A model generated the notes under the pieces. That model worked only from the letters and a program-made list of their open reading frames with translations, was not told the DNA's origin and did not search any database. A stretch of DNA of 64,000 nt, from positions 2,914,001 through 2,978,000 of the forward strand of contig NZ_CP102826.1 in the NCBI RefSeq assembly GCF_025643595.1, read 5' to 3'. Source of the DNA: Saccharopolyspora rosea. Lineage in GTDB: Bacteria; Actinomycetota; Actinomycetes; Mycobacteriales; Pseudonocardiaceae. Positions 1 to 7,898 of the stretch are shown here, piece after piece. Made by a program: the position numbers and the translations under genes. Numbering within the stretch: the stretch's first letter is position 1; each line of letters begins with the position of its first letter.

Positions 1-1
1 G

Positions 2-1078
2 GTGCCCAACGTCAGCGGTGGTCTGGTCACCAGCACCATCGAACAACGCACCGAATTCACCTTCGAGTACAACGAAAAACTCGCCCGGCTGGCCGAGAAC
101 AGCGGTTTCGAGTACGCGCTGAGCCAGGTCCGCTACGCCTCCAGCTACGGTGCGGCGCAGCAGCACGACCCGGCCGCGTTCAGCCTCGGCCTGCTGCTGG
201 CCACCGAACGGCTCAAGCTCATCGTCGCCGCCCACCCGGGCCTGTGGCACCCCGCGATCCTGGCGAAGTTCGGGATCACCGCGGACGTCCTGTCGCAGGG
301 CCGGTTCGCGGTGAACATCGTCAGCGGCTGGTTCAAGGACGAGTTCACCGGGCTCGGCGAACCGTGGCTGGAGCACGACGAACGCTACCGGCGCGCCGAG
401 GAGTTCATCCGCGTGCTGCGCGGCCTGTGGACCGGGCCGAACTTCGAGTTCGGCGGCGACTTCTACCGCATCCACGACTTCAGCCTGCGACCGCAGCCGC
501 ACGACGTACCCGGCCGCGCGCACCCGGAGATCTTCCAGGGCGGCAACTCCACCGCGGCGCGCCGGCAGGCGGGTCGCGTGTCGGACTGGTACCTCAGCAA
601 CGGCAAGGACTTCGACGGTTTCGCCGAGCAGGTGTCCGACGTGCGTGCGGTGGCCGCCGAGCACGGGCGCACCGTGCGGTTCGGGATCAACGGGTTCCTC
701 ATCGCCCGCGACACCGAGGCCGCCGCCCGCGACGTGCTCCGCGAGATCGTCGACAAGGCCGACCGCGGTGCGGTGGAAGGCTTCCGCGAACAGGTCCGCC
801 AGGCCGGGAAGTCCACTTCGGACGGAAAGGGCATGTGGGCGGACTCGGAGTTCGCCGACCTCGTGCAGTACAACGACGGTTTCCGCACCGGCCTGATCGG
901 CACTCCCGAGCAGATCGCGCACCGCATCATCGAGTACAAGAAGCGCGGCGCGAACCTGATCCTGCTCGGTTTCCTGCACTACCTGGAGGACGTCGAGCAC
1001 TTCGGCACGCACGTGCTGCCGATCGTCCGCGAACTCGAAGCCGAACTCGACCGCACCGGCGACCCGGTCGGCGTCTGA
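2..1078 (+). CDS. sfnG: Dimethylsulfone monooxygenase SfnG-like, 5'-truncated by window edge
   Basis: A luciferase-fold, FMNH2-dependent monooxygenase. The opening residues VPNVSGGLV and STIEQRT match the family just after its usual first 10 or so residues, so the GTG at base 2 encodes an internal valine and the true start lies before the window. Known SfnG enzymes oxidise dimethylsulfone to methanesulfinate during sulfur scavenging. Visible family features are the YALSQVRYASSYG segment, the NIVSGWFKDEF motif and the phosphate-binding EIFQGGNS stretch. About 358 residues are present, close to full length. It heads a run of sulfur-acquisition flavoproteins (next starts at 1131 and 2410), which supports the role. 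A 19-bp relic of the dispersed repeat lies 6 bases after the TGA. The family is fairly sure; the exact substrate is inferred. Confidence 0.85.
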   Translation: MPNVSGGLVTSTIEQRTEFTFEYNEKLARLAENSGFEYALSQVRYASSYGAAQQHDPAAFSLGLLLATERLKLIVAAHPGLWHPAILAKFGITADVLSQGRFAVNIVSGWFKDEFTGLGEPWLEHDERYRRAEEFIRVLRGLWTGPNFEFGGDFYRIHDFSLRPQPHDVPGRAHPEIFQGGNSTAARRQAGRVSDWYLSNGKDFDGFAEQVSDVRAVAAEHGRTVRFGINGFLIARDTEAAARDVLREIVDKADRGAVEGFREQVRQAGKSTSDGKGMWADSEFADLVQYNDGFRTGLIGTPEQIAHRIIEYKKRGANLILLGFLHYLEDVEHFGTHVLPIVRELEAELDRTGDPVGV

Positions 1079-1083
1079 ACACA

Positions 1084-1102
1084 GCCACGCACAACGAGTT
1101 CG
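1084..1102 (+). repeat. 19-bp relic of the dispersed TGA-associated repeat
   Basis: These 19 bases (GCCACGCACAACGAGTTCG) are identical to the right-hand part of the repeat copy at 50491-50609. They lie 6 bases after the sfnG TGA, the same position relative to a stop codon as the full copies. The rest of the element is missing. An exact 19-mer outside coding sequence is unlikely by chance, but a relic is an inference. Confidence 0.5.
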
Positions 1103-1130
1103 TCACACATACTTTTCAGAGGAGACCGTC

Positions 1131-2354
1131 ATGAGCATCACCGACACGTCGCCGGACTTCACCACGCGACCGTCGAGTTCGCAGGAGTGGATCGAACGCG
1201 CCAGGCAGGTCGCGGCCGTGCTGGCGACCGACGCGGTGCAGCGCGACCGCGCCGGTCGCACCCCGCACGCCGAAGTGCAGCTGCTCAAGGACGCGGGTCT
1301 GGTGACCCTGCTCGGACCCGAGGAGCACGGCGGAGCGGGCGAGACCTGGTCCACCGCCTACCGGGTCACCCGCGAGGTCGCCCGGGGTGACGGTTCGATC
1401 GGCCAGCTGCTCGGCTACCACTACCTGTGGGCGTGGGCGGCCCGGCTGGTCGCCACCCCGGAGCAGATCGAGGAGGTGGAACGGCTCTACACCGCGGGAA
1501 ACCTGTTCTTCGGCGGTGCGGTCAACCCGCGCGACAACGACCTGGTCATCACCGACGAGGGCGAGGAACTCGTGTTCCGCGGCCGCAAGTCGTTCTCCAC
1601 CGGCAGCAAGGTTTCCGACCTGACCGTGCTGGAGGGCGTGCTGAAGGGCACCGACCAGCACGTGTTCGCCATCGTTCCGTCCACTCAGGACGGAATCGTG
1701 TTCGGCGACGACTGGGACAACCTGGGGCAGCGGCTCACCGAGTCGGGCAGCGTGGAGATCCGCGACGTGCGGGTGCCGTGGTCGGCCGCGGCCGGGTACG
1801 TCGACAAGCAGTTCCGCCCGCTGACCTACAACACCCTGAACCTGCCCACGATCCAGCTGGTGTTCGCCAACTTCTACCTGGGCATCGCGCAGGGCGCGCT
1901 CGCGGCGGCCACCGCCTACACGCGGGAGCGGACCCGGCCGTGGCCCTACGGCGGGGACAACAAGGACACCGCCTCCGAGGAGTTCTACGTGCTGGACACC
2001 TACGGCGACCTGCAGTCCAAGCTGTGGGCCGCGGAGGCGCTGGTCGACCGGGCGGTCGAGGAGATCGAACCGCTGCTGCACGGCGACCGCGAGGCGGTCA
2101 CGCCCGAGCAGCGGGGACAGGTGGCGGTGCGGATCGCCGCGGCCAAGCAGCGCATCATCGACACCGGTTTGGAGATCGCCACCCGCGTCTTCGAGGTCAC
2201 CGGTGCCCGCGCCACCGCGAACTCCGTGGGCCTGGACATCTACTGGCGGAACCTGCGCACGCACAGCCTGCACGACCCGGTGGCCTACAAGCGGGTCGAG
2301 GTCGGCCGGTACGCGCTGCTCGGCGAACTGCCGGAACCCACCTGGTACACCTGA
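1131..2354 (+). CDS. Acyl-CoA-dehydrogenase-fold flavin monooxygenase (DszC/SfnB-like)
   Basis: A 407-residue protein with the acyl-CoA dehydrogenase fold in which N-terminal helices (LLKDAGLVTLLGPEEHGGAG), a beta middle domain (KSFSTGSKVSDLTVLEG) and a C-terminal four-helix bundle can be followed. Members of the DszC/SfnB branch use reduced FMN and oxygen to oxidise organosulfur compounds instead of dehydrogenating acyl-CoA. The C-terminal RTHSLHDPVAYKRVEVGRYALLG is typical of that branch, and the acyl-CoA dehydrogenase catalytic glutamate context is not seen. Start ATG 1131 follows AGAGGAG at suitable spacing. It lies 52 bases after sfnG and 55 before a second paralogue, probably in one operon that would need an NAD(P)H:FMN reductase encoded elsewhere. 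The substrate is not determined. Confidence 0.8.
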   Translation: MSITDTSPDFTTRPSSSQEWIERARQVAAVLATDAVQRDRAGRTPHAEVQLLKDAGLVTLLGPEEHGGAGETWSTAYRVTREVARGDGSIGQLLGYHYLWAWAARLVATPEQIEEVERLYTAGNLFFGGAVNPRDNDLVITDEGEELVFRGRKSFSTGSKVSDLTVLEGVLKGTDQHVFAIVPSTQDGIVFGDDWDNLGQRLTESGSVEIRDVRVPWSAAAGYVDKQFRPLTYNTLNLPTIQLVFANFYLGIAQGALAAATAYTRERTRPWPYGGDNKDTASEEFYVLDTYGDLQSKLWAAEALVDRAVEEIEPLLHGDREAVTPEQRGQVAVRIAAAKQRIIDTGLEIATRVFEVTGARATANSVGLDIYWRNLRTHSLHDPVAYKRVEVGRYALLGELPEPTWYT

Positions 2355-2409
2355 CCGCCCCGGCTCGGGGGCCGCACGGCCCCCGAGCCCCACCCGCCGA
2401 GGAGACCCG

Positions 2410-3621
2410 ATGACAGTTCCGGCGCAGGCACCGGCGCGGGCCGCGCACGTCGTGGGCGACGACGCCGAGGCGCTCGAAATCGCCGCCCGGCTCGCCGAGC
2501 GGTTCGCCACCGGTGCCGCCGACCGCGACCTGCGGCGCGCGCTCCCGCACGCCGAGCTCGACGAGCTGTCCGCGAGCGGACTGCTGGGCATCACGGTGCC
2601 GCGCGAGCACCGGGGCGCGGACGTCGGCACGCGTACCCTGCTGGAGGTGTTCCGCCGGATCGCCGCAGCGGATCCCAACATCGCGCAGATCCCGCAGAGC
2701 CACTTCGTGTACGTCAACGTGCTGCGGGAGAACGGAACCCAGCACCAGCGGCGGTTCTTCTTCTCCGAAGTGCTGGCCGGCAGGCGGTTCGGCAACGCCC
2801 AGGCGGAGGCCGGAAGCCGCACCGCACAGGAGATCCGCACCCGCCTGGAATCCACTGAGGATGGTCAATTCGTCCTCAGTGGAAAGAAGGCGTACTCGAC
2901 GGGAGCGCTGCTGGCGCATTGGATCCCGGTGCTGGCCAAGGACGAGCAGGACCGCCTCCAGGTGGCTTACGTGCCCCGCGAGGCCGACGGCGTCACCGTC
3001 GTCGACGACTGGGCGGGCATGGGGCAGCGGACCACCGCCAGCGGCACCGTCGAACTCGACGGCGTCCGCGTCCCGGCCGACCGGGTGGTGGCGCACCACC
3101 GCACGTTCGACCGCCCGCAGCTGCACGGCGCGCTCGCCCAGGCGCTGCACGCGGCGATCGACGTCGGCATCGCCTCCGGTGCGCTCGCCGACGCCGCCGA
3201 GTTCGTGCGCACCCGCAGCCGCCCGTGGGGCGAAGCCGGGGTGGACTCGGCCGCCGAGGACCCGCTCACCGTGCAGCGGTTCGGCGAACTCGCGGTGCGG
3301 GTGCGCGCCGCCGAGGCCCTGCTGGACAAGGCGGGCGAGGCGATCGACGAGGCGCGCGCCGACCTCGACGACGATTCCGCGGCCGCCGCCTCCATCGCGG
3401 TCGCCACCGCCAAGGCGTACGCGGACGGCGCCGCGGTGGAACTGGGCAGCGCCCTGTTCGAGGTCGCGGGCACCCGCGCCAGTCACGCCGAGACCAACCT
3501 GCACCGGCACTGGCGCAACGCGCGCACGCACACCCTGCACGACCCGGTGCGCTGGAAGATCCAGCACATCGGCCGCTACGCGCTCAACGGGACGCATCCA
3601 CCCCGCAACGGCCAGATCTGA
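2410..3621 (+). CDS. SfnB-family sulfur acquisition oxidoreductase
   Basis: A 403-residue acyl-CoA-dehydrogenase-fold flavoprotein, clearly paralogous to the product of 1131-2354. The sequence GLLGITVPREHRGADV, then QIPQSHFVYVNVLRENG, then the AQAEAGSRTAQ segment are typical of proteins named SfnB, associated with dimethylsulfone and sulfonate use. The C-terminal RTHTLHDPVRWKIQHIGRYAL repeats the motif of its neighbour. ATG 2410 was chosen because GAGGAG lies 6 bases upstream; the longer open frame upstream runs through the preceding gene's end. It is the last gene before a perfect 21-bp terminator hairpin, so the sulfur operon ends here. It contains an internal 11-bp inverted repeat near 2850-2884. 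The exact reaction is inferred. Confidence 0.8.
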   Translation: MTVPAQAPARAAHVVGDDAEALEIAARLAERFATGAADRDLRRALPHAELDELSASGLLGITVPREHRGADVGTRTLLEVFRRIAAADPNIAQIPQSHFVYVNVLRENGTQHQRRFFFSEVLAGRRFGNAQAEAGSRTAQEIRTRLESTEDGQFVLSGKKAYSTGALLAHWIPVLAKDEQDRLQVAYVPREADGVTVVDDWAGMGQRTTASGTVELDGVRVPADRVVAHHRTFDRPQLHGALAQALHAAIDVGIASGALADAAEFVRTRSRPWGEAGVDSAAEDPLTVQRFGELAVRVRAAEALLDKAGEAIDEARADLDDDSAAAASIAVATAKAYADGAAVELGSALFEVAGTRASHAETNLHRHWRNARTHTLHDPVRWKIQHIGRYALNGTHPPRNGQI

Positions 3622-3630
3622 GCCGGCCAC

Positions 3631-3674
3631 CCGCCGCCGAGGGGCCGCTGAGTTCAGCGGCCCCTCGGCGGCGG
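3631..3674. terminator. Perfect 21-bp hairpin ending the sulfur operon
   Basis: Arms 3631-3651 and 3654-3674 are exact reverse complements with a 2-base loop. It sits 10 bases after the stop of the SfnB-like gene and between convergent genes, so it could serve both strands. There is no long T tract, as is usual in GC-rich actinobacteria. Confidence 0.85.
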
Positions 3675-3854
3675 GCGCTCACACTTCGCGCGAGACGCGT
3701 GCGGTGTTGCTGACCGCGACGAGCAGGAGTTTGGCGTTCTCGTCGAGGGCGTGCCAGCCGCCGGGCCGGGATCGCGCGGGCGGTCCCACTCCGCGCGGCT
3801 CGGGAACGCCGACGAGCACCGCCGGCCGGACCGGCGTCGTCGCCGACAGCCCGA

Positions 3855-4610
3855 TCAGGCGCGTTCCCCGGTCCGCCGCAGCACGCTGCGCAGCGTGATC
3901 CGGTCGCCGCGGATGCGGATCGACTCCAGGTCCACCGGACGGTTGTCGGCCAGCCGCGTCAGGCGGTCGATCGCGAACACCGCCGCACCCTCGGCCACCC
4001 CGAGCACGGCGGCGGTCTCCGCGTCGGCGTTGACCGACTGCACCGACACCTCCGCCGACCCCAGCGGCATCCCCGAGGTCTCCTCGATGAGCGCGAACAC
4101 GTCGCGGTTCTCCAGGTCCTCGGACAGCAGCGGCGCGCCGATGTCCTCGGCCAGGTAGGTCAGGTCCAGCGACAGCGGCCGATCCCCGAGCCACCGCAGC
4201 CGCTCCAGGTACACCACCGGCTGCTCCGCGGCCAGCCCCAGCCGCGCCGCGACCGCGTCCGGCGGGCGGATCCGGTGGGCGGCCCGGACCTCATTGCTGA
4301 TCGGCCCGTGCTCGTGCAGCGCCTCGGCCAACCCCGCCAGCCGGTCCAGCCCGTGCTCGTACTTGCGCGCCACGACCCGCGTCCCGACACCGCGGTTGCG
4401 CACCACCAGCCCTTCCGCGCTGAGCAACCGCAGCGCCTCCCGCACCGCGTTGCGCGACGCGCCGTGCTCGGCGACGAGCGTGCGTTCGTCGGGCAGCAGC
4501 CCGGTTCCGAACACCCCGTCGGCGATCTGCTGCCGCACCACGTCGGCGACCTGCCGAGCCCGGTCGGCGCGCAGTCGCCACGCGCCCCGGGCCGTCCGCG
4601 GATCGGACAC
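3855..4610 (-). CDS. GntR/HutC-type transcriptional regulator with UTRA domain
   Basis: A 251-residue regulator. Residues ~15-85 form a GntR winged helix (VADVVRQQIADGVFGTGLLPDERTL, then ASRNAVREALRLLSAEGLVVRNRGVGTRV), and ~100-245 form a UTRA ligand-binding domain (PVVYLERLRWLGDRPLSLDLTYL, AAVFAIDRLTRLADNRPVDLESIRIRGDRI). Such proteins usually repress a neighbouring catabolic or transport gene and release on binding a small molecule. It is encoded tail-to-tail with the sulfur operon and lies downstream of the MHS transporter on the same strand, so either could be its target. The operator is not recognised. The C-terminus is of usual length. Confidence 0.85.
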   Translation of the reverse strand: MSDPRTARGAWRLRADRARQVADVVRQQIADGVFGTGLLPDERTLVAEHGASRNAVREALRLLSAEGLVVRNRGVGTRVVARKYEHGLDRLAGLAEALHEHGPISNEVRAAHRIRPPDAVAARLGLAAEQPVVYLERLRWLGDRPLSLDLTYLAEDIGAPLLSEDLENRDVFALIEETSGMPLGSAEVSVQSVNADAETAAVLGVAEGAAVFAIDRLTRLADNRPVDLESIRIRGDRITLRSVLRRTGERA

Positions 4611-4759
4611 CGCTGGGCTCCCCTCGTCCGTCGGTCGTGCCGCGGACGCTACCCGCCGAATATTGCGCCGGAGTTACGCCACCCCGCAGTGACCTGCACG
4701 AACGCTCCACGTGCGAGTTCATGCGACAGCCCGGCGAGCTCCGCCGGGGACGGGCCTCA

Positions 4760-4990
4760 GTGCCTGTCTTCGAACCTGCTCCCGGAACAGGCGTGGCAAG
4801 CGGCGCCAGCCGCTTTCTCTTTCGGTGAGTACGCAAGCAACTTGCACCGCCGCGGGTTCTCAGCGGTCGTCTCGCGAGGACAGCCCCGACGCTGTGTGGG
4901 CATACATGAGTCGGGGCTCCCGGAGCCGAGACGGCCGCTGAGGTTCCGCCACCGGCACCGCCTCGCAAAACGAGTTCAAAAGACAGGCTC
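4760..4990 (+). mobile_element. MITE-like terminator-bearing repeat, copy 1 (longest)
   Basis: A 231-bp element with terminal inverted repeats of the type G(T/A)GCCTGTCTTTGAAC, flanked by 3-bp direct repeats TCA (4757-4759 and 4991-4993). The right TCA is the complement of the TGA stop of the MFS gene. Near the left end a 7-bp stem AAGCGGC / GCCGCTT with a 4-base loop (4798-4815) is followed by TCTCTTTC, which looks like an intrinsic terminator. Compared with the other copies it carries about 90 extra bases forming a second imperfect palindrome (4859-4942, with AGCCCCGAC and GTCGGGGCT as inner arms). No open reading frame is seen. The interval 4611-4990 otherwise holds only the upstream region of the GntR gene. 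Confidence 0.75.
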
Positions 4991-6331
4991 TCAGGCGGTG
5001 GCGGGCTTGGGCCGGGTGGCCGGGTCGGCGACGCCGGCGGGCTTGCGCGGCATCGCGACGAGCGCGACCAGCGAGATCACCGCGCACCCGACGATGTACC
5101 AGCTGATGCCGGTGCTGCTGCCGGTCTGCTGCAGGATCGCGGCGGCGATGAGCGGAGCCGGACCGCCCGCGGTGACCGACGCGAGCTGGTAGCCCAGCCC
5201 CGCGCCGCTGTAGCGCACGTTGGTGCCGAAGCTCTCCGCGATCAGCGCCGCCTGCGGGCCGTACTGCATGTCGTGCACGATCAGCGACAGCACGATGCCC
5301 AGCAGCACCAGGCCGGACACGCGGGTGTCCAGCAGACCGAAGTAGGGGAACGCGTACAGCCCGGTGCACACCACGCCCGCGCCGTAGACCAGCCGCCGTC
5401 CCACCCGGTCCGACAGGTGTCCGAAGAACGGCACGCTGATCAGGCCGATCGCCGCGGCGATGAGGGTGTAGGTGAGCAGTTCGCCGCGCGGCATCTCCAG
5501 CTGCTTGGTGCCGTAGGTGAGCACGAACGTGACGAACAGGTAGAACGGCGCCTGCTCGGACAGCCGGACGAGCATCGACGTGAGGATCTCCAGCGGGTGG
5601 CGGCGGATCGCGGCGAGCACCGGCAGCCGCTCCACCGCCCGGACCTCCTTGACCCGGGCGAAGTCGGGGCTCTCCGCGACGCTCAGCCGCACCCACAGGC
5701 CCACGCCGATGAGCACCGCGCTCGCCAGGAACGGGATCCGCCAGCCCCACGCCTCGAAACCGTCCCCGGTGACGGCGCTGCACGCGGCGACCGCCGCGGT
5801 GGACAGCAGCAGGCCCAGCGGCACGCCCAGCTGCGGCATGCTCGTCAGCAGCCCGCGCCGGCGCGGGCTGCCCCACTCCATCGACATCAGCACCGAGCCG
5901 CCCCACTCACCGCCGACGCCGATCCCCTGCACCACGCGCAGCAGCGTGAGCAGCACCGGAGCGGCCACTCCGAGCACGCCGTAGCCGGGCAGGACACCGA
6001 TCAGCACGGTGGCGATCCCCATCAGCAGCAGCGTGCTGACCAGGGTGGCCTTGCGCCCGATCCGGTCGCCGTAGTGCCCGAACACGGCCGCCCCGAGCGG
6101 CCGGGCCAGGAACCCGACGAACAACGTGCCGAACGACTCCAGCACGCCCGCGCTGGGCGTGCCGGTGGGGAAGAACAGCTTCGGGAAGACGAGCGCGGCG
6201 ACCGTGCCGTACAGGAAGAAGTCGTACCACTCGATCGTCGTGCCCACGGTGCTGGCGACCACCGCGCGGCGCAGCTGCACGCGGTCCGGACTGCTCTGAC
6301 GCGGCATGATGGGCTCCATTGGCTCAGCCAC
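4991..6331 (-). CDS. MFS transporter, metabolite:H+ symporter (MHS/ShiA-like)
   Basis: A 446-residue inner-membrane protein with about twelve hydrophobic segments. The N-terminal TTIEWYDFFLYGTVAALVFPKLFFP, the GHYGDRIGRKATL loop after the second segment and GHLSDRVGRRLVYG in the second half are signatures of the MHS branch, which moves carboxylates such as shikimate, citrate, benzoate or ketoglutarate with protons. The GTG at 6331 gives MAEPMEP; a later ATG at 6307 (MPRQSSPD), preceded by GGAGCCC, is an alternative. Its stop codon TGA (4991-4993) is also the target duplication of the adjacent repeat. It lies upstream of the GntR regulator on the same strand. The substrate cannot be told from sequence. 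Confidence 0.88.
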   Translation of the reverse strand: MAEPMEPIMPRQSSPDRVQLRRAVVASTVGTTIEWYDFFLYGTVAALVFPKLFFPTGTPSAGVLESFGTLFVGFLARPLGAAVFGHYGDRIGRKATLVSTLLLMGIATVLIGVLPGYGVLGVAAPVLLTLLRVVQGIGVGGEWGGSVLMSMEWGSPRRRGLLTSMPQLGVPLGLLLSTAAVAACSAVTGDGFEAWGWRIPFLASAVLIGVGLWVRLSVAESPDFARVKEVRAVERLPVLAAIRRHPLEILTSMLVRLSEQAPFYLFVTFVLTYGTKQLEMPRGELLTYTLIAAAIGLISVPFFGHLSDRVGRRLVYGAGVVCTGLYAFPYFGLLDTRVSGLVLLGIVLSLIVHDMQYGPQAALIAESFGTNVRYSGAGLGYQLASVTAGGPAPLIAAAILQQTGSSTGISWYIVGCAVISLVALVAMPRKPAGVADPATRPKPATA

Positions 6332-6454
6332 TCGACCAAACAGTGATTCGGAACACTGCTACGCGGCCGGTCACCTGTCAAGGGAGTATGTGCTCGGGTG
6401 TCCGCTTCGCGCTCAGTACCCGTCTGAGCCTTCGAACCCGTTGCGAGCTGCGGC

Positions 6455-7447
6455 TCAGCCCAGTTCGGTGGGCGGTCTGCGCGAGGTGCGCGGCACCGGG
6501 ATCGGTTCGGCGAAGCCGAAGCGCATCACGACCTGCGGGTGTCCGGACAGCTGCAGGGCGGATCGCAGGCCCTCGCGGACCTCGCCGACGTGCAGCGGCT
6601 GCGTCATCACCGAGGCGGCGATGCCCATCGCGGTCGCGGACAGCCACGCGTGCTCCATGGCCTCCCCGGCGTGCACGTGGTCGAACGGGTCATCCCCGTC
6701 GGTGGCCAGCAGCAGGACCGACTCGTCCTCGATGTGGTCGGCGAGCACTTCGGGGTCGGGGATGCGGGTGGTGGAGCGCACCAGTCCCATCGCGGCCAGC
6801 CCGCTCTCGGCCAGCGCCTCGACCGGCATCCCGGCGTCGTCGAACACCCCGGCCGGGAACGTCCAGGCGGTCAGTTCGCGCTGGTAGAGCCGGTCGGCGC
6901 GGAAGATCCCGGCGGCCTGGACCAGGTGCTGGGCCAGCTCCCGCGCCGCGTCCTCGCCGATGATCCACAGCGGCCGGACGCCGGGGGCGGACGCGGCGTG
7001 CAGCAGGGTTTCGCGTTGCAGGTGGGGCAGCGGCGTGTCGGCGAAGTTCCGCCGGTAGGACGACCGGCGCGGGATCGCCTGGAACCGGCGCAGTTCGGTG
7101 GCGCTGGGCGGGGCGCGCCGCGCGGCGGTCACCACCGCGGCGCGCGGCTCGGCCTCCACCCGGACGTCCGCCGACCAGCCGGTGCGGCGCACGGCCAGGA
7201 CCAGGTTGGTCAGCGCCGCGCCGAAGGACACCAGCAGGTCCCGGTGTTCGGGGTCGTGCCGCTCGACCGCGGCCGGTTCGCGCACCTCCAGCGTGGCCTG
7301 CCGCCCCTGCGCGGACAGCCGCCACGGCTGGGTGTTGTGCACCGACGGCGCTCGGGCGACCGCCCGCACGAGCAGTTCGACCTCGTCGTGCGTCCACGGC
7401 GGTTTGCCGCGCCTGAGGGCGCCTCTGGGCTGTCTCCGCCAGATCAT
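6455..7447 (-). CDS. Acg-family FMN-binding nitroreductase-like protein
   Basis: A 330-residue protein with two half nitroreductase folds, the layout of the mycobacterial Acg (Rv2032) family, in which the FMN site is occluded and classical nitroreductase activity is absent. Recognisable parts are VELLVRAVARAPSVHNTQPWRL near the N-terminus and the C-terminal AWLSATAMGIAASVMTQPL. The start ATG at 7447 is preceded by GGAAGGAG. The longer open frame upstream overlaps the divergent gene and is rejected. In mycobacteria Acg is under DosR control. Here a DevR-like regulator lies 11.6 kb away and the divergent neighbour is a DUF2795 protein. A function in dormancy or stress is inference. Confidence 0.8.
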   Translation of the reverse strand: MIWRRQPRGALRRGKPPWTHDEVELLVRAVARAPSVHNTQPWRLSAQGRQATLEVREPAAVERHDPEHRDLLVSFGAALTNLVLAVRRTGWSADVRVEAEPRAAVVTAARRAPPSATELRRFQAIPRRSSYRRNFADTPLPHLQRETLLHAASAPGVRPLWIIGEDAARELAQHLVQAAGIFRADRLYQRELTAWTFPAGVFDDAGMPVEALAESGLAAMGLVRSTTRIPDPEVLADHIEDESVLLLATDGDDPFDHVHAGEAMEHAWLSATAMGIAASVMTQPLHVGEVREGLRSALQLSGHPQVVMRFGFAEPIPVPRTSRRPPTELG

Positions 7448-7567
7448 CCGGTGCTCCTTCCGGACCGCCGGTGCCCTGGTGGTACCCGTGCGTCCGCGCT
7501 GCCGAACATGGCCGGGGCGCCGCGCGGGTAGCCGCTGGGCGTTGGATCCGATCGACGAGGAGCGACG

Positions 7568-7894
7568 ATGAGCACCGATCGCGCCGCCGTGCAAGCCACG
7601 CTCTCCGGGATGTCGTTCCCGGCGAGCAAGGAGGAGCTGGTCTCCTACGCGCAGAACAACGGGGCCGACGAGGACACGGTGCGCGCCCTGCGCGCGATGC
7701 CGCCCGCCGACTACGACAACGTCGCCGAGGTGATCCGGTCGGTTCCGCTGGACAAGGCCGCTGAGGAGGGCCAGTCCAGCTCGGACAAGGCGCAGCAGGC
7801 GAGGCAGCGGACCCGCAGCGGGCTCGCCGAGCACCAGACCGAGGTGCCCAGCAACCCGATCGTGGAGGAGCTCGGGGAGAACCGCGGCAGCTGA
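7568..7894 (+). CDS. DUF2795 domain protein
   Basis: A 108-residue acidic soluble protein. The first ~65 residues (VQATLSGMSFPASKEELVSYAQNNGADEDTVRALRAMPPADYDNVAEVIRSV) match DUF2795, a small helical domain widespread in actinobacteria with no established role. The tail is hydrophilic and Ser/Gln-rich. ATG 7568 is preceded by GACGAGGAG. It is divergent from the Acg-like gene with a 120-bp shared upstream region and ends 4 bases before the convergent epimerase stop. Confidence 0.8.
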   Translation: MSTDRAAVQATLSGMSFPASKEELVSYAQNNGADEDTVRALRAMPPADYDNVAEVIRSVPLDKAAEEGQSSSDKAQQARQRTRSGLAEHQTEVPSNPIVEELGENRGS

Positions 7895-7898
7895 GCCG

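Noticed and set aside
3679-3860. Readable minus-strand segment ending GWHALDENAKLLLVAVSNTARVSREV past the GntR stop
   Set aside because: It looks protein-like but has no start with a ribosome binding site and no family I recognise. A frameshifted tail of the GntR gene is unlikely since that protein already has normal length.
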